Source: Flavobacterium soyae (GTDB lineage Bacteria > Bacteroidota > Bacteroidia > Flavobacteriales > Flavobacteriaceae). From it: 64,000 nt of DNA. The stretch spans positions 288,668 to 352,667 of the forward strand of contig NZ_JAJQXA010000002.1 of assembly GCF_021245985.1 (NCBI RefSeq), written 5' to 3'. The notes below the pieces were generated by a model. It saw only the letters and a list, made by a program, of their open reading frames with translations. It searched no databases and had not been told where the DNA came from. The translations under genes were made by a program, and so were the position numbers. Below, piece after piece: positions 31,201 to 38,454 of this stretch; position 1 is the first letter of the stretch, and each line of letters starts with the position of its first letter.

Positions 31201-34200
31201 CACTCATCACTAATTATATGATGCAGGGTCAATAATAATATATGCTCGTGAGCATTGATTTCAATAAGTTTTACCCTAATGGCAATTTCGTTTTCTAAAT
31301 TAAAAGATGTTGAATTTTCGTCAAGAATTACACTATCAATATTTTCAACATTTTTTAATAACCCTATTGAAAAATTTAATTGTTCAACAGGTAAAACATA
31401 CTGCCTTAATTCACCATTTTTGAACTTAAACAAAGTTCTAAGTGTTTCATGGCGTTCAATCATTTTTAGGAAAGACTTTGCAAGTGCATCCACATTAACA
31501 TTTCCATTTATTTTAAATCTCAATGGTACATTGTATAGATTTTTGGTTTCTCTTCTTTGCGATGCCAGCCAAAATCTTTTTTGAGCGTTGGAAACCGCAT
31601 AATTTTCCTGAATGGCGATTAACTCTATTTCATCAAAAAAACTTTCATTTTCTATATTTAACAGTGACGAAAATTCCTTAGGAGTTGGAAATTCATATAT
31701 TTCCTTTAAGCTTAATCGTATATTAAATTCTTTATGAACCCTGTTCAAAAATTGGATTCCTTTTAGGCTGTGTCCTCCTAAAGCAAAAAAATTATCGTGC
31801 AGATTTATTTCTTCTGTTTGCAGTATTTCTTTCCAAAAAGAGATTATTTTTTCTTCTGTAGGATTGCAGTCATATTGTTTATTTTCTTTTGCAGCTTTTA
31901 ATGGTAAATTTTTATAGTCAATTTTATTATTGGCTGTAATAGGGATTTTATCCAACTGAATAACAGTTGAAGGAATCATATAGTCCGGTAAGTAATTATT
32001 GAGAGATTCTTTTATAAAAATTTCATCTATGGAATCTTTAGAAATTACATAAGCAATAATTTCTACATCCTTATTTACATTACTTGTTACAACAACAGCC
32101 TGATCAATCTCTTGGATGCTTTCTAAAACATCTTTTATTTCATCCAGTTCAACTCTATATCCTCTTATTTTTATCTGATTATCATTTCTACCTAAAAATA
32201 ATATATCGCCATTTAAAAATTTAATTCCTAAATCTCCGGTTGCATAAATTCTGCCGTGTGTATGGTACTCAACGAATTTTGTAGAAGTTAAATCTAACTT
32301 ATTAAGATAACCATGTGCTAATCCTGATCCGCCAATGTGTAGTTCTCCAATTACACCAAACTCGACTTCCCTGCCTTTTTTATCCAAAATTAGACACAAA
32401 TTGTTTGTAATAGGTTTTCCTATTACTGGTCTTGCCTTATATTGCGCTATATTTTTTGTATCAATTTTATGGGCTATACAGCCAATAGTTGTTTCAGTTG
32501 GTCCGTAATGATTGATAAACTGAATTCCAGAATTATTAGCATTAAATGAAATAATATCCTTTGTATTTATTTTTTCTCCACCCAAAAGGACTAATCTAAG
32601 TTTAGAACCTTCAATTTTGGAAACATTGTAGGAATTATTTAAAACATTAAAATAAGAAGGCGTGGTTTTAATATAAGTAATTCCGTTAGCTGCAATATAA
32701 TTTATAATAGAATCTGTTTGATAAATTAACTCTCTGTCAACAAAATGCAGCGTCCCGCCGGTTAATATCGTACCCCAGATAGCGGTATATCCAAGATCAA
32801 AAGCATACGACGATAACAGTATCGAAGCATCTGTTTCGTTAATTCCTAAATAAGCACACAGCCATTTTACATAATTTACCAATGAGCTGTCTTTAATACA
32901 AACTCCCTTAGATTTTCCCGTAGTACCAGATGTGTATATAATATAACCTATGTCTTCTGAAGACCTTTTTGGAAGATTGTAATCATATTTCCCTAATTCA
33001 TTAGTATCAATTGTATCCAAAAAAATGGGATTACTATTTTCAATACTTTCAAACACATAGCTAAATTTCTCTACGCTTAGTACATGTTTTATCCCTGCGT
33101 CTGAAACAATGTGATTTATTCTGCTGCTGTTGTCATTTGGGTCAATTGGAATAAATGCTGCCCCTAGTTTTAAAATAGAAAGCATTGAAATCATTAAATT
33201 ATGATTGGGATCACATAAAACACCAATTTTAGAATTATCTCCAACTCCCTTTTCCGACAAATAAATAGCTAACAATGTAGATCTGGCATCTAATTCATTA
33301 TAAGTTAACGAATTAGAATCTGCTACTATTGCACATTCATCTCCATGATTTTTAACCTGATAATCAAATAAATCTAATATAGATTCCTGATTATCAATTA
33401 TATTTCCGGGTATTTCTTCATGCTGATAATAAGTAATATCATTTATCTGTCCCTGATTAAGATTATCTGTAATTTGAATACAATAGCTTTCCCATAAATC
33501 CAATATGTATTTTACTTCTTCTGACTGAAATTTATTTTCATCAAAAAACAAAACAATTTTAATAGTATCGTCAGAATTATGTATCTGAAGTCTAAGTTTT
33601 AAAGGCTGGTCGTAAATTGATACAGCTGCCAATTTAAGTTCTCCGGATTTACAAAACAGCTTATGATCGATATATTCAAATTGATAAGATAAAAAATCAG
33701 AAGCATACTCATAGTAGTCTTTATCAATTGATAAATATTCCTTATGTGTATTTATACTCTTTAATTCTTTTTCAACATTTTTCAAATATTCAGAAATTAA
33801 CAAACTATCCTCAGTCGAATGCAACCTAAAGGGGATATTAAATGAAAATGCTCCCAAATTACCATATAACTGCTCAAAACTTCTACCGTTATGAATATAT
33901 CCTAAAGTGCTGTGTTCCTCCTTTTCACTAGACAAACGCGATAATGTATAATACCATGCTGATAAAAAACACAATTCTCTGTCTAAATGACTGGTATCTA
34001 ATTTCGAGATTAATTCTTTATTTATAATCTTAGAAACTTGTGAAACACCAGTATTTTTATTAAAAGATTCAAAATTAACTTTTAACCTTTTACTGTTTTT
34101 AATTTTATCACTCCAGTAGTTTTTACTTTCTGCTCCGTCATCAGACAATAACAACTGATTTTTCCATTCTGCGAATTGTAAATAATTAATAGACAATTGT

Positions 34201-34655
34201 TCTTCAACATTATTATTAGCATAATGCATCGATTTATCGGCTATTAACAATAAACTCCACAAGTCCGAATAAAAAGCAGGAGACTCTAAAATAAGTTCTG
34301 ATACATTTTCATCTATCTTTAATATCGCTACTTTTAGGTTAACATCCTCAGAAAGCAAATCTTTTTGATTTTCTTTATTTTTTACAGATTCATCTGTTTC
34401 TTGTTTTATCAGTAATCTTATCTTTTCGTCAAGTCTTATACAGACTGAATTTTCCTGATCTAACATAGATACCTCCAATTTAAGCATTATTTCATCCTTC
34501 ATGATAGATGTTAAGCTTAAAATGAAATTATTTATGTTACTATTTTTAATCTCAAGTACAATTCTGTTTAGTAGGTTATCGTTCTTTAAGCTATTAAAAT
34601 GAATAAAATTTTGTTGAGGCGATAAACTGTAATAACTGTTTTTTTCTAAAGACAT
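28209..34655 (-). CDS. NRPS: degenerate C-A(Asp-like)-PCP-C-FkbH-PCP
   Basis: A 2148-residue protein. Residues 1-410 form a C-like domain in which HHxxxDG is replaced by PAFYSDL (near 126-132), so both histidines are lost. The A domain (about 425-920; YTSGTTG at 574) has Asp620 and pocket D-L-T-K-L-G-H-I-G-K, one change from the Asp code. PCP1 has Ser963. The second C domain (about 1018-1450) keeps HHIISD at 1145-1150 but has Glu where Gly is usual. Residues 1465-1990 are an FkbH-like domain: HAD motif DCDNT at 1645-1649, LWAGVCGED, FIDDN at 1744, then a GNAT-like part. FkbH enzymes take glycerate from 1,3-bisphosphoglycerate and load it on a carrier. PCP2 (Ser2090) follows and would carry it. 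The likely product is an Asp-glycerate ester or amide intermediate. It is the first NRPS gene after the dioxygenase (47 nt gap). Confidence 0.93.
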   Translation of the reverse strand: MSLEKNSYYSLSPQQNFIHFNSLKNDNLLNRIVLEIKNSNINNFILSLTSIMKDEIMLKLEVSMLDQENSVCIRLDEKIRLLIKQETDESVKNKENQKDLLSEDVNLKVAILKIDENVSELILESPAFYSDLWSLLLIADKSMHYANNNVEEQLSINYLQFAEWKNQLLLSDDGAESKNYWSDKIKNSKRLKVNFESFNKNTGVSQVSKIINKELISKLDTSHLDRELCFLSAWYYTLSRLSSEKEEHSTLGYIHNGRSFEQLYGNLGAFSFNIPFRLHSTEDSLLISEYLKNVEKELKSINTHKEYLSIDKDYYEYASDFLSYQFEYIDHKLFCKSGELKLAAVSIYDQPLKLRLQIHNSDDTIKIVLFFDENKFQSEEVKYILDLWESYCIQITDNLNQGQINDITYYQHEEIPGNIIDNQESILDLFDYQVKNHGDECAIVADSNSLTYNELDARSTLLAIYLSEKGVGDNSKIGVLCDPNHNLMISMLSILKLGAAFIPIDPNDNSSRINHIVSDAGIKHVLSVEKFSYVFESIENSNPIFLDTIDTNELGKYDYNLPKRSSEDIGYIIYTSGTTGKSKGVCIKDSSLVNYVKWLCAYLGINETDASILLSSYAFDLGYTAIWGTILTGGTLHFVDRELIYQTDSIINYIAANGITYIKTTPSYFNVLNNSYNVSKIEGSKLRLVLLGGEKINTKDIISFNANNSGIQFINHYGPTETTIGCIAHKIDTKNIAQYKARPVIGKPITNNLCLILDKKGREVEFGVIGELHIGGSGLAHGYLNKLDLTSTKFVEYHTHGRIYATGDLGIKFLNGDILFLGRNDNQIKIRGYRVELDEIKDVLESIQEIDQAVVVTSNVNKDVEIIAYVISKDSIDEIFIKESLNNYLPDYMIPSTVIQLDKIPITANNKIDYKNLPLKAAKENKQYDCNPTEEKIISFWKEILQTEEINLHDNFFALGGHSLKGIQFLNRVHKEFNIRLSLKEIYEFPTPKEFSSLLNIENESFFDEIELIAIQENYAVSNAQKRFWLASQRRETKNLYNVPLRFKINGNVNVDALAKSFLKMIERHETLRTLFKFKNGELRQYVLPVEQLNFSIGLLKNVENIDSVILDENSTSFNLENEIAIRVKLIEINAHEHILLLTLHHIISDEWSRTIINREIPVFYNSIIKNEKINLPLLKVQYKDFVYWHEKNCKKQEQFWQNFFVSKIEPLNFPLDFPRLKKMTYDGNSVQTIISGKKISNLKKNLELYNINVNDYFIGIYGLLIHLYAKQDEFIIGTIVSGRNHVDLEQLIGVFINYLPLKINVNKNYTLKQYLAELHKDVLQVYENQEYPFDLMIEKFNEQTDYSRNSIFDTMIVFHNEEDQDLKVMLSDNTEITKYIDTTERDSSKLDFKLDVTIGKEEITIQLEYNSNLFRSDSMENVLNNFESMIVNSVADLNNPIKNLEKKQLVNTQQSIQILSSFVSNPLNDHLDFWFKEFRINHNISFFDYNQVLQGLNEIHHSSGNNDLVVVFNRFEDYIDQNNTNSLPLVYNKLEESLIKIAKERTILLFILPIAHDQYNEDANEQIIIYYNKLANISKGIENVTLINLLNFSEIFPWVPIFDYYRNKNANIPYKEEFYYSISSYITRVILNKSTILSKVIALDCDNTLWAGVCGEDSIEDIKITAGHQYLQEFIIKKHEEGFLIVLLSKNNEEDVWNIFQNHPDMLLKQTHIISSRINWNEKHLNIKEIATELNLSLNNFIFIDDNVMECHNMIVGNPEVLTLQLPENDLHIAGFLNSIISLDKFDITSEDKLRNEMYLSEKERNKYVEESKDQNIDFLSKLNLQLYFNEIDNNSLKRMVQLSKRTNQFNMNGVILEDSDLHNMTARGYKGYSVTLKDLFGDYGIVGCVILKEDQGDLTITNFFLSCRVLGKGVEYEILSIIKDLYFEKSKNVKFLFKETGKNTAFKKFLDTLNLLENYNFNMELQHWERKNTAINVSVNQPYESPAALLNNDLKVEDYNVKKSETLNEDVIGWIWDDNVIRNHNSDQHSNIYKILRLLDYTKFNKSTLISVGSANSIETILWNIFSEVLNTNKIGLDDDFFDLGGNSLKATHVLSRMYYNHKLEVSLNDFFDNSSIEKLSGFIVNNGSGAINEENESNEIQEMIL

Positions 34656-34702
34656 AGTACTATTATTTTTTTGTAGTGTTTGTTAGATCATTCATTGATT
34701 TT

Positions 34703-35764
34703 TTACAAATAATTATCAATAGAATCTTCTTCGGACATTGAAACCAATAAGCTTCTATCTCCCTCATAAGAATCACGCCCATGTGTAAAATGAACATTAT
34801 CAATCATAATAAAATTTCCCTCTTCCCAGTCAAATCGAAACATGGCTTTTTCATAAGCTTCCCGGATCTCATTTAAATCCTTTACTTCAATTTCAGAACC
34901 ATCTGCGTAATACGTATTTCTAGGTAAACTCTCTAGTCCATAATTTTCAATTAAATACTGTGAGATTTCCTCGTTTAAATTAGAGTAGTGAAATAAATGG
35001 GTCTGATTAAACCAATTTTTATCGTTATCATTTTTGTCATTTAGTATAGCCTGAGAAATTTGAAAGATCTTAAGTTTATTGTCTTCCCTCCACTGTAATT
35101 TTATATTCTTTTTTTTACAGTATTCCTCTACTTCGCTATTTACTGATGTATCAAAAAAAACTTCCCAATTAATATCCATTTCATCGCTGAAATTCCTAAC
35201 GTACATAACACCGCCCTTGGACTCAAATTTTTCTGTAATTTCTTTAGGAATTAGTTTACAAACCGAACGGCTGTCTGTTATTGGTGTATGTCCCCCTGAT
35301 ACGGAAGGTTTTTCGCAATAGAAAAATACTTTTTTAGACCAAAAATCAGAATAAGAATGCTCATTATGCTGGGCAATTTTTTGTTCCTTCGGATATTCTG
35401 TAGAAGTATATATTTCATCAGTTACTTCAGTTCTCGGTGTAGAGGGCTCCTTATAATTTAATGGTTTGCCATTTGAAGTAATAGTAACAATTTCCGAGAA
35501 ATCTATTTTTGGGATTAAACAAGAAAAACCTTTAAACAGCAAAATCCTGTCTCTCTCAAAAAGCATATTGACAAAGTCTATATTAGTTTGAATCCATTCT
35601 TTCAAACCTAATTGTTTATTTTTGGAAGTGATCAATCTAATTTTCGTATAGTCATTCCTTATAATATCTAAATTTAAATCTTCAGGCACATCTGTAATAG
35701 GGTTTATTTTTTTTTGTTCTGATTTTAATATATCCTGAAATTTTTTTTCCATACTAAATTTCAT
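34703..35764 (-). CDS. SyrP-like TauD-family Fe(II)/2-oxoglutarate dioxygenase
   Basis: A 353-residue protein with the iron triad H133-x-E135 (QHNEHSY) and H328 (HFTHGR), and a candidate 2-oxoglutarate Arg337. GGHTPITDSR at 158-167 is the pattern I know from SyrP, the syringomycin enzyme that beta-hydroxylates PCP-bound Asp. Two A domains of this cluster have Asp-type codes, so beta-hydroxylation of Asp is the best guess. It is the first gene of the minus-strand cluster and starts 47 nt before the first NRPS gene. A second ATG at 35752 could also be the start. The 500 nt upstream hold several palindromes. Confidence 0.87.
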   Translation of the reverse strand: MKFSMEKKFQDILKSEQKKINPITDVPEDLNLDIIRNDYTKIRLITSKNKQLGLKEWIQTNIDFVNMLFERDRILLFKGFSCLIPKIDFSEIVTITSNGKPLNYKEPSTPRTEVTDEIYTSTEYPKEQKIAQHNEHSYSDFWSKKVFFYCEKPSVSGGHTPITDSRSVCKLIPKEITEKFESKGGVMYVRNFSDEMDINWEVFFDTSVNSEVEEYCKKKNIKLQWREDNKLKIFQISQAILNDKNDNDKNWFNQTHLFHYSNLNEEISQYLIENYGLESLPRNTYYADGSEIEVKDLNEIREAYEKAMFRFDWEEGNFIMIDNVHFTHGRDSYEGDRSLLVSMSEEDSIDNYL

Positions 35765-36264
35765 TTACGCTTTCATATTTTTTATTTTCTAAAGGCATTC
35801 TGAGCCTTTTTTTACAAAAACCAATATTGTACTACAAAAGCTACAAAATAAAAAATCTTATTTTGTAGCTTTAAATTTGTTTATTTTTAATTCACGAAAA
35901 TAGCTGCAACATGCAGCTAAAAATTACGGCTTTTAAGTGTAAAAATTACGGAATTGCAATTCTGAAGATAAAAACCATTAACAATCAGCAATTAATAGTA
36001 ATAATCATTTATTAAAGAAGTAAGAGATAATCTTAAAGAAAATTTTAGATTATAGAGAGTGTGTCATTAAATGTGTAAGTTAAAAAACGACAGGTCATTA
36101 AACCATCATCATTAGAAAACAAATAAGTTAATAAAAATAAGGAAGCAAAAGTCTACAATACATAATTTGCCTTTCGTAAAATTTATACCAGTATCATTAA
36201 GTAAAAAAAACAGTATAGATTTACTTCAATTGTACGGTAAATCCGTAATATTTAATTAACTTTG
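35765..36264. promoter_or_regulatory. divergent control region between the NRPS cluster and an orphan response regulator
   Basis: There is no gene in this 500-nt stretch. It holds a run of dyads: a 6-bp stem followed by T residues at 35791-35813, a perfect 15-bp stem with a 6-nt loop at 35837-35872, an 8-bp inverted repeat with a 3-nt spacer at 35901-35919, and the 12-nt palindrome GAATTGCAATTC at 35951-35962. They lie upstream of the dioxygenase start, so they are candidates for operators or leader structures of the NRPS transcript. A TAnnTTTG box (TAACTTTG) is at 36257-36264 in the plus direction. I found no convincing TAnnTTTG box on the minus strand. Confidence 0.5.
35837..35872. promoter_or_regulatory. 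perfect 15-bp inverted repeat upstream of the NRPS cluster
   Basis: The arms 35837-35851 and 35858-35872 are exact reverse complements with a 6-nt spacer. The repeat sits 73 nt before the dioxygenase start on the minus strand. It may be an RNA hairpin in the leader or a binding site; no T-run of terminator type follows on the minus strand. Confidence 0.6.
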
Positions 36265-36282
36265 ATGCCCTATTTAAAAAAA

Positions 36283-36960
36283 ATGAAGATTCCCCTTAAG
36301 ATTTTGATCGTTGATGATCACCCCATGACAGTTGATAGTTATATTAATCTACTCTCTGACGTAGATTTTCAAAAAATACAGCCAAGTTTTATAAAAAGTT
36401 ATAATTGTGAGGATGCATATAATAAGATAAAACTGCAGCAAATACAAAACATAAATATTGATTTTGCTTTATTAGATATTAGTCTTCCTCCTTTTAAAGA
36501 GTTTAATATTAATAATGGGATTGATATAGCTATATTTATTAGAAAAAAATTTGTCAATTGTAAAATTGTACTCCTTACAATGCATAGTGATCCTTTAACG
36601 GTAGATAAAATCATTAAAGAAATAAAACCGGAAGGGTTCATTTCAAAAAGCGATATTAACTTTGAATTATTCCCAATCATTTGCAAAAAAATTCTTGAAG
36701 GAGATATATATCTAAGTAATACCATAATACAATCTCAAAGAAATCTATTTAAAAAAAATATAAATTGGGATAAACATGACAATCAAATTTTAACCTTAAT
36801 ATATCAGGGAGTTAAAACGGTCAATCTTCCTAAGTATATTCCTCTTTCAATGAGTGCAATAGAAAAAAGAAAAGCCAATATAAAAGATCAACTTTTAAAG
36901 GGAAAAGGCAGTGATAAAGATCTAATTGAAAAAGCTAAAAAATTAGGATTGTTACAGTAA
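36283..36960 (+). CDS. orphan NarL-type response regulator
   Basis: A receiver domain (LIVDDH, then FALLDIS with the phospho-acceptor Asp and Lys in GFISKS) is followed by a short NarL/FixJ-like helix-turn-helix (ILTLIYQG, then LSMSAIEKRKANIK). I chose the ATG at 36283 (MKIPLKILIVDDH). A longer frame with ATG 36265 or TTG 36262 is possible, but the TAACTTTG box at 36257-36264 would put the transcript start close to 36270, inside those codons. No histidine kinase gene adjoins it. It is transcribed away from the NRPS cluster across the palindrome-rich region and is therefore a candidate regulator of it; this is inference from position. Confidence 0.82.
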   Translation: MKIPLKILIVDDHPMTVDSYINLLSDVDFQKIQPSFIKSYNCEDAYNKIKLQQIQNINIDFALLDISLPPFKEFNINNGIDIAIFIRKKFVNCKIVLLTMHSDPLTVDKIIKEIKPEGFISKSDINFELFPIICKKILEGDIYLSNTIIQSQRNLFKKNINWDKHDNQILTLIYQGVKTVNLPKYIPLSMSAIEKRKANIKDQLLKGKGSDKDLIEKAKKLGLLQ

Positions 36961-37146
36961 TTGGGACTGCTCTCTTAATTTATCACACAAAATATTGTGC
37001 TATTTATCATTGATGAACAGCTAGGAATTGATACCTTTTTTGCCACAAAAACTTAAAACGCTTTTTCATTCAAGTTTTTGAATTAATCTTTTTGTATCTC
37101 AAACTTTTGGTGTTTTTTTTACACCAAACTTAAACTTTTTTTATTT

Positions 37147-37401
37147 ATGACACGACAAAGTATATCATTGACAGTTCCTAATAAAGATTGGCTAAAAAAT
37201 CAGGTTAATACTGAAGGGTTTAGTAGTAAAAATGAAGCTATTAACTATCTGATTAAATAAGCTTGTTTATAGGGATAATACTATGCATATGTGAGAGCTA
37301 AAATAGATAAGAGAGAAAAAAGTGGTTTTCCAAGAAAGCAAACTAGAGAAGAAATGTTATCTGAATTTAAAAAAGATTTTCCTGATGTGTATAGCTATTA
37401 A
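37147..37401 (+). pseudogene. parD: ParD-like antitoxin pseudogene
   Basis: Reading from ATG 37147 gives MTRQSISLTVPNKDWLKNQV and then FSSKNEAINYLIK, the ribbon-helix-helix half of ParD-family antitoxins. In the same frame, after three stop codons (37258, 37270, 37276), it continues as YVRAKIDKREKSGF and EEMLSEFKKDF, the typical ParD C-terminal half. The total of 85 codons is the normal ParD length, so this is a full gene ruined by nonsense changes with no frameshift. No ParE toxin frame follows. It suggests that this boundary once held mobile or accessory DNA. Confidence 0.8.
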
Positions 37402-37884
37402 TAGGAAGACAAGACTTTTAGATGAGTTCAATTTAGTTTTTGCATAATAAAAATGCCTTACTTTTACCTTGTAAGCAAAGTAAAAAAAAATGATACAATT
37501 TCTCAAGTTGCCTCCAAATTTGCCACAAAAAGCTAAGGCAGTTTTGATAAAAAAGTTATAACGGCTTTTTTTTGACGCTCACTGTCTATACAATCAAAAG
37601 AGTATCTATTTTTGTAAATTAAAATAAAATTGTTAAGTATAAACCCTATAAAGCTATGAAGTAAAAAAACTAATAATTAATAAAAAAGCAGTTTTTTTTA
37701 GCAAAGCATAAATTACCTTTGTATTTTTGACAAAAACAAAGCACCATAAAGTCAATATAAAACACTAACAAACAGTAACTTATAAACAAACCATCTTTAA
37801 TAAGATGACAGCTTTAATTAGCGTGGCAAAATCGCGGCACTCTAGCTTTTAACCCCCTACGATACATACAAACCGCTTTTTAAA

Positions 37885-37973
37885 AATAATTATCTTACAA
37901 ATTCATTTAAAATAAGCCAATTTCTTTAAATCATTCATAAAATGGTTTGTAATTGTTCAGTAACGTCACTTAA
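37885..37973. repeat. 89-nt intergenic repeat, copy 1
   Basis: This stretch is nearly the same as 52087-52178 (copy 2). Both contain the block TTTAAATCATTCATAAAATG and both end in CGTCACTTAA, then run directly into a strong hairpin terminator. The terminator stems differ in sequence while the element is conserved. Confidence 0.8.
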
Positions 37974-37974
37974 G

Positions 37975-38003
37975 GAGACAACTAGCAAATAGTTGTCTCT
38001 TTT
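37975..38003. terminator. hairpin terminator after repeat copy 1
   Basis: A perfect 10-bp stem (37975-37984 with 37990-37999) and a 5-nt loop are followed by a T run. It is a Rho-independent terminator in the plus direction, although no intact gene ends just before it. Confidence 0.7.
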
Positions 38004-38090
38004 CTTACCCATAAAGTCTTATCTATCAAGCTTTAACAGCATGATTTTTACGATTCGATTTTTCTCATAAGGAATCTCGAATAAACAGTC

Positions 38091-38304
38091 TTAAAGTGGC
38101 TTTATTACAGATTTAATCAAAGCTGAACGATGGTTCGAAGTCCTGTTAAGGATATAGGATTTTTTTTCTCTTGGTTTATCATAATTTTTTGATACTAAAT
38201 ATAGTAATTCCAAAATAATTTTAGCTTCCTTTTCATCTATCTAAAGCAAGATCTCCTGTTTTAAAATCAATACCTGTGAGATCAAACGACAACTTATGTA
38301 GCAC
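38091..38304 (-). pseudogene. possible frameshifted remnant of an unknown small gene
   Basis: On the minus strand one frame reads VLHKLSFDLTGIDFKTGDLALD and stops at 38233. A second frame picks up as DEKEAKIILELLYLVSKNYD and runs to a stop at 38091. The two pieces read like one protein broken by a frameshift. I do not recognise the family, and chance open frames in AT-rich DNA cannot be excluded. Confidence 0.3.
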
Positions 38305-38321
38305 TAACTAATTAATAGATA

Positions 38322-38357
38322 AAAAATAGCAACAGCATTAATGCTGTTGCTATTTTT
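38322..38357. terminator. 36-nt perfect palindrome, likely bidirectional terminator
   Basis: The 36 nt are fully self-complementary with A-rich and T-rich ends, which gives a hairpin with a U tail on both strands. It lies 98 nt beyond the stop of the minus-strand beta-helix gene. Confidence 0.7.
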
Positions 38358-38454
38358 ATAACCTTTGGCAAGTTCACTTTGAAAGTGTTCTATCTTATGA
38401 AGCGTACCTGAATACTGTTCCCTACTTCCAAGAGTTTGAGATTAAAATAATCTT

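Larger units (their letters stand above)
36961..38454. other. gene-poor decayed region
   Basis: No intact gene of normal length is present in these 1.5 kb. It holds a hairpin with 8-bp arms (37106-37128), a ParD antitoxin pseudogene (37147-37401), an 89-nt element that recurs at 52087 (37885-37973), a terminator (37975-38003), frameshifted coding debris on the minus strand (38091-38304) and a 36-nt perfect palindrome (38322-38357). The rest is AT-rich with many stops in all frames. I checked 37800-38200 for tRNA-like cloverleaf segments and found none. Confidence 0.6.

Noticed and set aside
2469..35764. Monobactam-type (sulfazecin-like) cluster, since some gliding Bacteroidota are reported to make monobactams
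   Set aside because: I see no sulfotransferase or PAPS-related gene and no beta-lactam-forming thioesterase signature in the window; the terminal TE looks ordinary.
38120..38160. tRNA-like GGTTCGAAGTCC segment
   Set aside because: No matching acceptor, D or anticodon stems could be folded around it.
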